A DNA stretch of 64,000 bases from Alteromonadaceae bacterium Bs31 (lineage in GTDB: Bacteria; Pseudomonadota; Gammaproteobacteria; Pseudomonadales; Cellvibrionaceae). The DNA lies in NCBI GenBank assembly GCA_900177435.1, contig FXAI01000010.1, forward strand, positions 1,281 through 65,280, read 5' to 3'. Of the stretch, positions 17,625 to 27,922 are shown one piece after another. The notes under the pieces are model-generated. The model worked only from the letters and a program-made list of their open reading frames with translations, was not told the origin of the DNA and did not search any database. Each line of letters begins with the position of its first letter. The stretch's first letter is position 1. The position numbers and the translations under genes are program-made.

Positions 17625-19334
17625 ATGAAGGAAAACAGAATAATTGCGGGGGTACTGATAGTCATATTTGCATTGATGAGCTTGCTTCTCTTCCTATACG
17701 GGAGTCACTTAAAAAACTCCGTTGAGCGCTACAGTTTTCATCGAGCCATAAACAATCAGCTAATGGTGAAATTCGGCAACAATTTAGTTGCCTTCGATAA
17801 AACCAACACCGAAGTTGCTCACCACGCCCTCTCCGACTTAAATATTCAAGCGCATGGCGACTTTGATTTTTTCAGTAACGGAGACCTACTTGTTTATCAA
17901 CTAAGCGAAAAACCCGGCATACTATACAAGCTCTCCCGCTTTCTACGCCTGAAAAAGAAAACCGAGCAAGAACCAAATAATAACAACGGATTTTATCGCT
18001 GCAAGCTGCAGCAAAAAACGTGCATTCCCTACAACACAAGTTTGCCTGTATTAAAGAGTGCCTTCCGGCTATGGCTTTTTAGAAATAGCGATAACATTGT
18101 ACTGGCAGATAGCCCTGCTTTTAAACTCTACCTTATAGATGCCAAGGGGAGCACGATTACTAGCAGCAACGACAATAGTTTTCGCTTTCCTAACCAGATG
18201 GTGTACGTCAAAGAGCAGCTATGGCTCGCCGACACCAACAACCACCGACTGGTACAACTACATTTTGGAGAAGACAATTTCGCAGAGGTCAGAAATAGTT
18301 TTTCCGTCGACCTCGGCGGAGTATACAAATGGCCTTTCCAAATCGCACACGACGGAGAAAACTGGTGGATTAACGTTGGTGACAACAAGCTCGCTAACGG
18401 AAGAATTATTAAACTAGACCATCAAGGCAACTTGCTATTTGAATTATCGGCTAAAGCCGCACGCCTCACTGACCCTTTGGCAATTAGCTTCTGGAACGAG
18501 GCTCTTTGGGTAAGCGATTTCAAAGAACCGTTAATCGCACGTTTTTCCAGTGAAGGGAAGCGTCTAAGCCCACCCTCATCCACCACATTGGAAAAACTGA
18601 AAAGTGAGGTAGAACGACAAATTAGACAGGGCCAGCTCTACAGCTATGCTGGTATGGTTTTAGGGGCGTTGGTATTTTTGTTTGGCCTGCTTGCAGCCTG
18701 GAAACTCGACAAAGCTAGAACGAAAGAGCACTTCAATCTCTTTGGGCCCAGCCCTATGGAAGAGCATATCAATCAGGTTCCTGCTGCTGCACCAACTAAT
18801 CGCATTCACTGGATTAAAAATACGCTTAGAAAATACCGCATACTCGCAACGATGCTGGCCACAGGCTTGCCATTTATAGTAACAGTTGCCTCTATCTACC
18901 TGCTGCTTAATTCTAACAAGGCGGCGGATATATTATGGGCATCACTGCCGCTGCTATTTTTCATCTACCTTATCTGCGCTACAGTCTGGTTTTTCTATAA
19001 CAAGCTCCAGCAACAGAAATTAGGCGTAATCAAGGAGTCAATCTGCCTTGAGATTAAGGGCGACAGGAAAACAATAGCCAAGGCAGAGGAGATTATTTAT
19101 AACGAGCGATTAATATCCGCTAATGGCATTACCGTTCTTATTGGCCACCCGAGAAAGCGAATATTCAAGCCTGAGGAGCTCAATAGCCATATAATTCCAC
19201 GCTTAAAAGAGGCTCGCAAGTGCAATGAATGGGAGGCGCTCAAGCTTATCTGGAAAGAACATTACCCGTATTTTTTAGGTATGCTTTTGCTGTTTTTTAT
19301 ATTTCCAATAACTGCAATCCTAAATATTATTTAG
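17625..19334 (+). CDS. Membrane protein with NHL-like beta-propeller domain, unknown function
   Basis: A 569-residue protein of no family I can name. An N-terminal TM helix (about 7-26) precedes an extracytoplasmic region (about 30-330) whose repeats read like an NHL/SMP-30 propeller: FPNQMVYVKEQLWLADTNNHRLVQ is a typical blade, and DPLAISFWNEALWVSDF another. A TM helix follows at about 343-363, a cytoplasmic linker, a TM pair at about 410-455, a soluble segment of about 80 residues and a last TM helix at the C-terminus. No ribosome site is evident before the ATG, which lies 5 bases after the GH43 remnant. Translational coupling or a recent junction is possible. Convergent with draT. Confidence 0.7.
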   Translation: MKENRIIAGVLIVIFALMSLLLFLYGSHLKNSVERYSFHRAINNQLMVKFGNNLVAFDKTNTEVAHHALSDLNIQAHGDFDFFSNGDLLVYQLSEKPGILYKLSRFLRLKKKTEQEPNNNNGFYRCKLQQKTCIPYNTSLPVLKSAFRLWLFRNSDNIVLADSPAFKLYLIDAKGSTITSSNDNSFRFPNQMVYVKEQLWLADTNNHRLVQLHFGEDNFAEVRNSFSVDLGGVYKWPFQIAHDGENWWINVGDNKLANGRIIKLDHQGNLLFELSAKAARLTDPLAISFWNEALWVSDFKEPLIARFSSEGKRLSPPSSTTLEKLKSEVERQIRQGQLYSYAGMVLGALVFLFGLLAAWKLDKARTKEHFNLFGPSPMEEHINQVPAAAPTNRIHWIKNTLRKYRILATMLATGLPFIVTVASIYLLLNSNKAADILWASLPLLFFIYLICATVWFFYNKLQQQKLGVIKESICLEIKGDRKTIAKAEEIIYNERLISANGITVLIGHPRKRIFKPEELNSHIIPRLKEARKCNEWEALKLIWKEHYPYFLGMLLLFFIFPITAILNII

Positions 19335-19357
19335 AGACTGCTAGCTTAAGAGATGAA

Positions 19358-20209
19358 CTAACAGCTTATACTCACCTTATATACCCCACCTAGCACCATA
19401 TACTCCTCCTCACCTTGCAGTACACCTGGCAACAAGCCAGGAAAATAAAGCAACTTGGACAAAGGTACAGCAGTCAACAAAAGATAGTCGCCAAAAACAT
19501 CGCTATATTCTTTATTGCCGCTAAAAGAATTTAGATTATTTAATAAAATAATATACTGCTTACTTCCCAACTTGTTAACTATTTCATGCTCATCAATGCT
19601 GTTAACACCACGATAGAGTTCGAAAAACTGTTTTTTTGGCATGCGCCTTTTCAACTCGTACTGGCAGTAGCTGTACAGCATATCCAACTGGCTTTCCAAG
19701 GCGTTGGCATTGTATAAACCCACCAAATAGTCTCTCTGAAAGGCTCGATAGCGCTCAGTACTATAATCTACAAGAGCGCCGCGGTGATTCTGAGTAAGCA
19801 GCCCAAAGCGGGATTCCACCCACCGCTTTAGCACCGCAGCCTCAATACCGTCGGAGCTAAACATCCATCCTCTCAACAAACGTAAGTAGTTGGCCTTTAC
19901 ACGAACATGACGAACCCGCTCAGGGTCGAAGCCCGCTTCTTCTCCGTTATCCAATAAAAACGAAGAACGCATGTAATCCATAAAATGTATAGCTCTGGTT
20001 CTATCCTCATCTATCGAATCTAAGGCGCTAAAAATCTGTCGATGCAGTTCGGCCACATTATCCAGATAAAGTGCTACTGGATGTTGCTGAAAAGTCAGGC
20101 TCCCCAGAATAATCGCCGGTAAGTTACAGCGGTTAAACGAGCTTCTTGCCTGGCACGGTAAAGTAGGAGCATTAGCGGGGTTTAGGTGGGGCATATTATT
20201 CTGCATCAC
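19358..20209 (-). CDS. draT: DraT-like NAD+-dinitrogen-reductase ADP-ribosyltransferase
   Basis: The DraT family transfers ADP-ribose from NAD+ to an arginine of nitrogenase Fe protein (NifH), switching it off in response to ammonium or darkness. The N-terminal block FNRCNLPAIILGSLTFQ (25-41), followed by LHRQIFSAL and MDYMRSSF, is the DraT family signature as I know it. Candidate ADP-ribosyltransferase elements are R200 (in LYRGVN), the NSFS segment (227-230) and the Glu cluster 267-269 (GEEEYMVLGG), matching an R-S-E layout. The length of 283 fits. The diagnostic support is the adjacent, divergent draG-like gene 58 bases away. No nif genes are in the window, so the target is unproven. Confidence 0.85.
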   Translation of the reverse strand: MMQNNMPHLNPANAPTLPCQARSSFNRCNLPAIILGSLTFQQHPVALYLDNVAELHRQIFSALDSIDEDRTRAIHFMDYMRSSFLLDNGEEAGFDPERVRHVRVKANYLRLLRGWMFSSDGIEAAVLKRWVESRFGLLTQNHRGALVDYSTERYRAFQRDYLVGLYNANALESQLDMLYSYCQYELKRRMPKKQFFELYRGVNSIDEHEIVNKLGSKQYIILLNNLNSFSGNKEYSDVFGDYLLLTAVPLSKLLYFPGLLPGVLQGEEEYMVLGGVYKVSISC

Positions 20210-20267
20210 AGTTTAATCGATACAAGTGTGTATGATGTGGTCAACAGTACTAATATATCGAGATTAA

Positions 20268-21167
20268 ATGATTGATCGAAAACAACGTTACCAGGGTTGC
20301 CTGCTGGGCTTAGCGGCTGGAGACGCCGTAGGCACAACGCTTGAGTTTCGAGAGCGAGACAGCTTTGAACCCATTAGCGATATGCTTGGCGGAGGGCCTT
20401 TTAAGCTAGAACCAGGCCAGTGGACAGATGACACATCCATGGCTCTGTGCCTGGCAAGTTCTTTAATACAAAATGAAGGCTTCGATGCAGAAGACCAAAT
20501 ACAGCGATATTGTAATTGGCGAGATCACGGCTATATGAGTAGCAATGGTCGCTGTTTTGATATCGGCGTAACCGTCTCCGAGGCGCTCAACACTTACCAA
20601 AGCACTGGCGCTGCTTTTTCCGGGCCCACCAGCCCTTTCTCCGCTGGGAACGGCTCGCTGATGCGGCTTGCCCCAGTGGCCATGTACTACAGCCCCAACC
20701 TAGAGCAGCTGCTTTTTTACGCAGGAGAAAGCTCTCGCACCACCCATGGAGCAAAGGAGTGCATCGATGCCTGCCGCTACTTTTCTACGCTGTTGCATTC
20801 AGCCTTCAGTGGTTCAAACAAAGATGACATCATTAATTGCGATTTATACCAAGCGGAAACAAAGAAAGTTGTCGCTATACAATCCGCCAGCTACCGAAAT
20901 AAGGACAGGGAAGCAATAACTGGCGACGGCTATGTTATTAATTGCCTGGAAGCAGCCTTGTGGTGCTTTGCAAAAACACACAATTTTCGCGATGCCGTGC
21001 TAAGCGCAGCCAATTTAGGGGACGACGCCGATACAACTGCCGCTGTGTGCGGGCAGATAGCAGGAGCCTATTACGGAATCGACGGCATCCCCGGAGAATG
21101 GAAGGAAAAACTTTTTATGAGGCAGGATATGGAAGCGTTTGCCGAACAGCTGCTCACGAGCAATTAA
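20268..21167 (+). CDS. draG: DraG-like ADP-ribosyl-(dinitrogen reductase) glycohydrolase
   Basis: ADP-ribosylglycohydrolase that removes the ADP-ribose placed by DraT and reactivates the target; the family uses a binuclear Mn/Mg centre. The family start LGLAAGDAVG (13-22) precedes QWTDDTSM, with metal ligands T53, D54 and D55, and NLGDDADTTAA near the C-terminus supplies D253, D255 and T256 or T257. The SSRTTHG block (155-161) is also typical. At 299 residues it is close to Rhodospirillum DraG (about 294). Divergent from the draT-like gene with 58 bases between, so the two promoters share or abut control sites. Its 3' end overlaps alkD by 14 bases on the opposite strand. Confidence 0.88.
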   Translation: MIDRKQRYQGCLLGLAAGDAVGTTLEFRERDSFEPISDMLGGGPFKLEPGQWTDDTSMALCLASSLIQNEGFDAEDQIQRYCNWRDHGYMSSNGRCFDIGVTVSEALNTYQSTGAAFSGPTSPFSAGNGSLMRLAPVAMYYSPNLEQLLFYAGESSRTTHGAKECIDACRYFSTLLHSAFSGSNKDDIINCDLYQAETKKVVAIQSASYRNKDREAITGDGYVINCLEAALWCFAKTHNFRDAVLSAANLGDDADTTAAVCGQIAGAYYGIDGIPGEWKEKLFMRQDMEAFAEQLLTSN

Positions 21168-21879
21168 CCTCGCCCTTTAAATAAGCCTGCCTCAATTTCT
21201 CCGGGTGTTTTTCAATGGCATAGCGCAACATTGTGCGGGGCATTTGCCGGTAATACTGTTGTAAAAAGGCCTGCTCACACTCAAAATCCCGCTTGCCAAT
21301 TTCCCTTAACATCCAGCCAACCACCTTGTGAATTAAATCTTGCGCATCATCTAGTAACAGCTCGGCAATGCGCAGGGCGTCTTCGAAGTCGTTTTTTCGA
21401 ATAAAGTGAAAACAAGCCATCATAGCGATGCGGCGCTCCCAAAGTGAATTCGATTGTGACAACTTATACAAAGCTGCTCTTGAGCGCTCTTCCAGGTAGG
21501 CCCCAACTATGTGGTGAGCAGAAGCATCCACCAGGTCCCAATTGTTAATATAATCGGTGTGAGCGAGATAGGAGGTATAGATATTTTTTTTATCTGCATC
21601 AGACGCGCGAGGAAATTGCTTTACCCATAAAAAAAGCGCAAACAGGCGCTCCTCATGGTAACCCGTGCTAAGCAGCTCTTCGACCACTTCCAGGGGCGCA
21701 TGCTTATACAGCTTTACATGCTCACGTAATACCGGCACACGCAAACCCAGAAACTTGTCGCCAGCGCCGTATTCGCCCTCACCCGTTTTAAAGAAACGCA
21801 GAGAGTGCTCAGCGATGTCTTTGTTAGCGAAGCTACGAAGTTGTTTGCGTATCGTGGAGGTTTGCGGTGTCTTTTCCAT
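21154..21879 (-). CDS. alkD: AlkD-like DNA glycosylase (DNA alkylation repair)
   Basis: HEAT-like-repeat glycosylase that excises N3- and N7-alkylated purines. The 241-residue protein carries the family core INNWDLVDAS, in which W114 and D118 have the same spacing as W109 and D113 of Bacillus cereus AlkD, plus HKVVGWMLREIGKRD and PRTMLRYAIEK near the end. The start codon lies inside the end of the dsbB-like gene (47-base overlap), so the two are probably translated from one message. No nearby adaptive-response genes. Confidence 0.9.
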   Translation of the reverse strand: MEKTPQTSTIRKQLRSFANKDIAEHSLRFFKTGEGEYGAGDKFLGLRVPVLREHVKLYKHAPLEVVEELLSTGYHEERLFALFLWVKQFPRASDADKKNIYTSYLAHTDYINNWDLVDASAHHIVGAYLEERSRAALYKLSQSNSLWERRIAMMACFHFIRKNDFEDALRIAELLLDDAQDLIHKVVGWMLREIGKRDFECEQAFLQQYYRQMPRTMLRYAIEKHPEKLRQAYLKGEVNCS

Positions 21880-22390
21880 TCAGCAAGCTTCCAATAAATG
21901 CCGTTATTAAAGCGAGGTAAAAGCCCGCAACGGCAAGAACAAGGCCTTCGGCCATGGTAATACCAAAGATAATGGTGGGCGTTACTCCACAGGAATCCTG
22001 AACCAAAAACAAGGTGGGCATCCATTCATCCAAACGCGCCCATGACGGGAAGTTGGCCACCAGGCTGCAAGCCCCATCGGCATTAAAGCCATACTCTATT
22101 GCGATAAGCCGATAAACAACGTGCGCCAAACCAGAGGTCAAAATCAGCAAGGCTAAAATGCCCAAGCGACGAAGGTAGAGTTTATTACGTACCAAGAGAC
22201 CGACAATACAAAATAGTACGATGAAGGTCATCCATACCCGGGTATAAATACAAAGCTCGCAAGGATAATAATTGTACACTTCTTGAAACAGTACAGCTCC
22301 GCCCTCAAGAGCAAGACAGATAAACAGTAAAGTGAGATAGGGCCAGCGCTTATCGCCACAATTTAACAGTGCTGTAAATGCTGTTTTCAT
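21833..22390 (-). CDS. DsbB-like disulfide bond formation membrane protein
   Basis: A 185-residue inner-membrane protein with four helices and two periplasmic cysteine pairs: C44 and C47 (PCELC) in the first loop, and C108 with C134 in the second. This is the DsbB layout that reoxidises DsbA-type proteins using quinone. The PCELCIYTR text is typical of the family. It departs from E. coli DsbB in loop length and in an N-terminus lacking an obvious QxxR-type motif, so I leave the symbol blank. It lies just after hisD (2 bases between), where hisC is found in some relatives. Confidence 0.82.
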   Translation of the reverse strand: MKTAFTALLNCGDKRWPYLTLLFICLALEGGAVLFQEVYNYYPCELCIYTRVWMTFIVLFCIVGLLVRNKLYLRRLGILALLILTSGLAHVVYRLIAIEYGFNADGACSLVANFPSWARLDEWMPTLFLVQDSCGVTPTIIFGITMAEGLVLAVAGFYLALITAFIGSLLNGKDTANLHDTQTTS

Positions 22391-22392
22391 TT

Positions 22393-23703
22393 TTATTCAA
22401 TATCTTGTTTTTTAATGCGATATTCTGCTGAACGCGCATGGGCCTCCAGAGACTCACCGCGTGCGAGTACAGAAGCGACAGCTCCCAATTCCGAGGCGCC
22501 TTCTGGCGAACAATAAATAATAGAAGAACGCTTAACATAATCGTACACACCCAAGGGCGATGAAAAGCGTGCAGTGCCCGATGTAGGTAGTACGTGGTTG
22601 GGCCCTGCGCAGTAATCTCCCAGCGACTCGGAAGTATGTCGGCCCATAAAGATCGCGCCCGCGTGACGTATGTCATCTACCAGCACCTCTGGGTCTTCAA
22701 CAGAAAGCTCCAAATGCTCTGGTGCGATACGGTTTGCCAATTCAACAGCCTGATTCAAATCCTTAACTTTAATTAGCGCTCCGCGCTCTCTCAGGGATAT
22801 GGCGGTAATTTCTTTCCGCTCGAGCGTTGGCAATAACTTTTCGATACTGGCGTAAACCCGCTCGATATAGTCTGCGTCCGGGCACAACAAAATAGACTGG
22901 GCATTTTCATCGTGTTCTGCCTGAGAAAATAAATCCATGGCTATCCAGTCTGGATCTGTTTTGCCGTCGCAAATAACCAGTATTTCACTTGGCCCGGCAA
23001 TCATATCGATGTCCACAGTACCAAACACCTGTCGCTTGGCGCTAGCTACATAAACATTTCCCGGCCCGACAATTTTATCTACCTTGGGAACCGTATCCGT
23101 ACCGTAAGCCAGTGCAGCAACGGCCTGAGCACCACCAATGGTAATCACGCGATTAACTCCCGCAACCGCTGCAGCGGCGAGAACAATATCATTCACTTCG
23201 CCTTGCGGGCAGGGCGTAACCAGAACCACTTCAGGAACACCTGCCACTTTTGCGGGTACTGCGGCCATCAAAATGGAGGACGGATAGGCTGCCTTCCCTC
23301 CCGGCGCATACAGACCAACACGATCCAATGGCGTAATTTTTTGTCCGAGCACGGTGCCGTTTTGCTCGCGATATTGCCAGGAATTCTGCTTTTGATGAAG
23401 ATGATAACTTTCTATTCGTGCGGCAGCTTCCTGCAAAGCTCCCGCCTGCTCATCACTAATACGTGCTAATGCAGCTTGCAGCTCTGGGCTTTCTATCAGC
23501 AGCTCTTTGGCATGTTTAATATGGCGGCAATCAAAGCGATTAGTGTACTCCAGCAAAGCGGCATCACCTTGTTGGCGCACTCGCAGTATAATTTCCTGAA
23601 CAAGCGTATTTATTTCGTTGTTCTCAGAATCATCCCAGCTTAGCAACTGATCGAGTTGCTGAGAAAAATTTTCTGTAATGGAATCAAGGCGACTAATTAA
23701 CAT
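22393..23703 (-). CDS. hisD: Histidinol dehydrogenase
   Basis: Catalyses the last two steps of histidine synthesis, histidinol to histidine, with two NAD+ and a Zn2+. The 436-residue length is standard. Visible motifs are [15 protein letters not shown], the cofactor region [12 protein letters not shown], the Zn-ligand segment [10 protein letters not shown] and the catalytic Glu-His of APEHLEL. It starts one base after hisG ends, so the pair is translationally linked. The order murA-hisG-hisD is the Pseudomonas arrangement. Confidence 0.97.
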   Translation of the reverse strand: MLISRLDSITENFSQQLDQLLSWDDSENNEINTLVQEIILRVRQQGDAALLEYTNRFDCRHIKHAKELLIESPELQAALARISDEQAGALQEAAARIESYHLHQKQNSWQYREQNGTVLGQKITPLDRVGLYAPGGKAAYPSSILMAAVPAKVAGVPEVVLVTPCPQGEVNDIVLAAAAVAGVNRVITIGGAQAVAALAYGTDTVPKVDKIVGPGNVYVASAKRQVFGTVDIDMIAGPSEILVICDGKTDPDWIAMDLFSQAEHDENAQSILLCPDADYIERVYASIEKLLPTLERKEITAISLRERGALIKVKDLNQAVELANRIAPEHLELSVEDPEVLVDDIRHAGAIFMGRHTSESLGDYCAGPNHVLPTSGTARFSSPLGVYDYVKRSSIIYCSPEGASELGAVASVLARGESLEAHARSAEYRIKKQDIE

Positions 23704-23704
23704 T

Positions 23705-24349
23705 TCAGGCTACCGCTAAGCTCTCATTGACGGCACTGCCTACCGCATCAATTAAAGCTTCGATTTGTTTGTGTTTCATCTTCATTGAGGCTTTATTGAC
23801 GATTAAGCGTGAACTGATATCTTCAATTTTGTCTCTGGGCTCCAAACCATTGGCACGCAGAGTGTTTCCAGTATCCACAATATCGACGATTTCATCGCAA
23901 AGATTCATAATCGGCGCAAGCTCCATTGCACCGTAAAGCTTAATAAGGTCGGCCTGCCGACCTTGCTCTGCGTAATAGCGCTTTGCAACGTTAACGTATT
24001 TTGTCGCCACCCGAATACGACCGGGCTTCAGGCTTTGCCCCTTAACTCCCGCAGTCATCAAACAGCATTTGGCAATGTGTAAGTCCAGCGGCTCGTAATA
24101 GCTGCTGCTGTTGTGTTCGATTAACGTATCTTTACCGGACACACCAACGTCGGCCGCACCGAACTCAACATAAGTTGGCACGTCTATACCGCGCAAAATT
24201 AACAAACGCACATTCTGTGAACTTGTTTCAAACGTTAATTTGCGGCTTTTTTCAATGTCCTCCAGGGGCTCGATACCAGCCGCTGCCAACAGCGGCAACG
24301 TTTCTTTCAAAATTCGCCCTTTGGTTAGGGCAATAGTCAATTCAGACAT
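23705..24349 (-). CDS. hisG: ATP phosphoribosyltransferase, short form
   Basis: First enzyme of histidine synthesis, joining ATP and PRPP. The start at [12 protein letters not shown] is chosen because AAAGGAAC precedes it and the 214-residue length matches short-form HisG; the open frame runs 18 codons further up without support. The PRPP loop is [14 protein letters not shown]. The short form lacks the C-terminal regulatory domain, so a HisZ partner is expected elsewhere in the genome. It lies 80 bases downstream of murA. Confidence 0.96.
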   Translation of the reverse strand: MSELTIALTKGRILKETLPLLAAAGIEPLEDIEKSRKLTFETSSQNVRLLILRGIDVPTYVEFGAADVGVSGKDTLIEHNSSSYYEPLDLHIAKCCLMTAGVKGQSLKPGRIRVATKYVNVAKRYYAEQGRQADLIKLYGAMELAPIMNLCDEIVDIVDTGNTLRANGLEPRDKIEDISSRLIVNKASMKMKHKQIEALIDAVGSAVNESLAVA

Positions 24350-24429
24350 TCTTGTTCCTTTGTTAGTCTCGCCGAGATTAAACCCGCCGAGAATGTGTTT
24401 CACTGAGGATTAGTTTTGCCGCAGAATTT

Positions 24430-25952
<1,523 letters not shown>

Positions 25953-26020
25953 AGTGAGGGACCTGTTGCTGGCGATCCAGTTTGGACAGTGGATACGCTC
26001 AAAAGGTCGGCATTTTAATC

Positions 26021-26045
26021 AAAAAGCGGGGCCATAGCACCCCGC
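26021..26045 (-). terminator. Rho-independent terminator after mlaC
   Basis: On the minus strand: GCGGGG, an 8-base loop, CCCCGC, then TTTTTGATT. It lies about 24 bases past the mlaC stop and separates mlaC from ibaG-murA. Confidence 0.8.
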
Positions 26046-26068
26046 CTTTGCTAATCACCTGTATTAGA

Positions 26069-26743
26069 TCAGCTTTTCCCCGCCCAACCAGCAATAGTTG
26101 CGTCTATATCGTTCTTGTTTTCCTTCATACCTTGAGCAAACTGACTACGGAAGGTTTTGCCAAGATTCACACCATCCAGGGTCAGGTTGGTCACCTTCCA
26201 CTGGCCGGACTTACCCAGACCCAGCGTGTAAACTACATGATTAACGCTATCGGGGCCGGTAATTTTTTGCACTATCGAGGCCTTACTCTTGAGAACTTTG
26301 CTCTCTTTGTCCAGCACTGCCATCTCGTAATCAAGGTTCTGAGACATGCCTTTTACGTAGGTTTCCACCAGGCTGCGTTTGAATACAACAATAAATTGCT
26401 CACGCTGTACTTCTGTAGCCTGCTTCCAATAGGACTGCCCCATGACGTTTTTGGCAATAAATTTGAAGCTCACCATAGGGTCCAATACGCGTTCAATTTC
26501 GGCATAAAATTCTTCAGGCTCGTTTTTGAGCTTATCTTGCCCTACCCGCGCCAAATCCAGCAGCGTAGTCGTGAGAGACTCTACCACTTTGCGCGGCTCT
26601 GAGGCTTCAGCTTCAGCCTTTAGCTCTGCAGCACTTTGCGCGCCGGCAGCAAATAGCCCAAGCCACACAAAACTAACCATGGGAAAAAACGAGCGAAATA
26701 AACGAGTTTGATATAAATTCACAGGGCGTCTCCTTAAAGACAT
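26069..26743 (-). CDS. mlaC: Phospholipid-binding protein MlaC (isolated)
   Basis: Periplasmic carrier shuttling phospholipids between the outer-membrane MlaA complex and the inner-membrane MlaFEDB ABC transporter. The start at MSLRRRPVN gives a long signal peptide ending near AQSAAE. The mature domain has PMVSFKFIAKNVMGQSYW, FKRSLVETYVKGM and a GQWKVTNLTLDGVNLGKTFR ending, all typical of the Ttg2D/MlaC family. In E. coli and Pseudomonas mlaC sits in mlaFEDCB upstream of ibaG-murA. Here mlaF, mlaE, mlaD and mlaB are absent, the flank is the divergent yrbG-like gene, and a terminator follows. The transporter genes must be elsewhere or lost. Confidence 0.92.
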   Translation of the reverse strand: MSLRRRPVNLYQTRLFRSFFPMVSFVWLGLFAAGAQSAAELKAEAEASEPRKVVESLTTTLLDLARVGQDKLKNEPEEFYAEIERVLDPMVSFKFIAKNVMGQSYWKQATEVQREQFIVVFKRSLVETYVKGMSQNLDYEMAVLDKESKVLKSKASIVQKITGPDSVNHVVYTLGLGKSGQWKVTNLTLDGVNLGKTFRSQFAQGMKENKNDIDATIAGWAGKS

Positions 26744-26927
26744 AATTAATCTTCTACGCAGGTGCAATGGTAGACAACTATATATGAATAAAAGCTGACT
26801 ATCTGTTACAGAGCGTTGCACTTGAGCCAGCCAGCGCTATAAGATTGCGGCCTTTCATTGATTCTCAAGCCCGGCGTTCAACTTTAAACACCCCCGGCAC
26901 GCCAAGGACACGTCTGACACTTCGCCT

Positions 26928-27917
26928 ATGTTAAATCCAGAACCCACTCTGTTGTTGGTGATCGCAAGTATTATTACGGGTTTTGTGACTCTGATCTGGA
27001 GTGCAGACCGTTTTGTAGCCGGTGCAGCAGCTATCGCCCATTCACTGGGCATTGCGCCACTGGTGATTGGCCTCACCATCGTTTCTTTTGGCACCTCTGC
27101 ACCGGAGATTATGGTATCACTGAGTGCGTCAATGAAAGGCGCTGGCGACCTGGCCGTAGGTAACGCTCTAGGCTCCAATGTCGCCAATATCGGCCTCGTT
27201 CTGGCAGCCACTATGCTGGTGGCTCGTATTCCCGTTCAAAAACATATTTTATTTCACGAGCTACCTATTCTCATTCTGGTAACTCTCATGGCAGGCCTGT
27301 TTCTCTGGGATGCCAGCTTAAGCGTTACCGAGGGCGCAATACTGCTTGTAAGTCTGGTTCCTGCTTTATATTTTTTGGTTAAGGTAAAAAGCCGGGAACT
27401 CTCTCCCCAGGAAATAGCAGAAGAGGAAAGCGCAGTGGATGGCATGCCGCGGGGTAGAGCCATCCTGTGGTTTATCATAGGGCTTGCGGTGCTAATGCTA
27501 AGCTCGGAAATACTGGTATGGGGGGCAAAATCCGCCGCAGTGATGGCCGGCGTCAGCCCACTTATTATCGGTCTCACGGTAATTGCGGTGGGCACCAGCC
27601 TGCCAGAGCTAGCAGCTTCTGTGGTAAGCGCTTTGCGAGGCCATCACGACATTGCGCTGGGCAATATTATTGGCTCCAATATGTTTAACATCATGGCGGT
27701 GATGTCCATTGCCGGGCTTTTCAGCACCAGCGGCATGGATACTCAGGTATTCAGCCGTGACTATATGGTTATGCTCGGCTTCACACTTTTTCTAGCTGCC
27801 TGCATTGCCTTTTCTGTTTGGACCCGTAAACACAAGGCGAGATTGGGGATTTCTGCAGGTATAGCCTTGCTTGCTTGTTATTTCGCTTATTATGTACTTT
27901 TATTTCAGAGCATTTAA
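26928..27917 (+). CDS. yrbG: Calcium/sodium antiporter of the YrbG type
   Basis: Inner-membrane CaCA-family cation exchanger. The 329-residue protein has ten or eleven helices with the two inverted alpha repeats: LTIVSFGTSAPEIMVS and GNALGSNVANIG in the first half, LTVIAVGTSLPELAASV and GNIIGSNMFNI in the second. The acidic residues in these repeats form the ion site. It heads the plus-strand yrbG-kdsD-kdsC-lptCAB run, the same neighbours as in E. coli and Pseudomonas, and ends 5 bases before kdsD. Its role in LPS-gene context is unclear. Confidence 0.93.
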   Translation: MLNPEPTLLLVIASIITGFVTLIWSADRFVAGAAAIAHSLGIAPLVIGLTIVSFGTSAPEIMVSLSASMKGAGDLAVGNALGSNVANIGLVLAATMLVARIPVQKHILFHELPILILVTLMAGLFLWDASLSVTEGAILLVSLVPALYFLVKVKSRELSPQEIAEEESAVDGMPRGRAILWFIIGLAVLMLSSEILVWGAKSAAVMAGVSPLIIGLTVIAVGTSLPELAASVVSALRGHHDIALGNIIGSNMFNIMAVMSIAGLFSTSGMDTQVFSRDYMVMLGFTLFLAACIAFSVWTRKHKARLGISAGIALLACYFAYYVLLFQSI

Positions 27918-27922
27918 ACATC

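Noticed and set aside
19358-21167. Considered calling the window part of a nif cluster
   Set aside because: Apart from the DraT/DraG pair no nif, fix or ammonium-transport gene is present, so only the modifying enzymes are annotated.
25982-26602. 206-residue plus-strand ORF over mlaC
   Set aside because: Overlaps mlaC on the other strand and has no recognisable motif, while mlaC has a signal peptide and clear family text.
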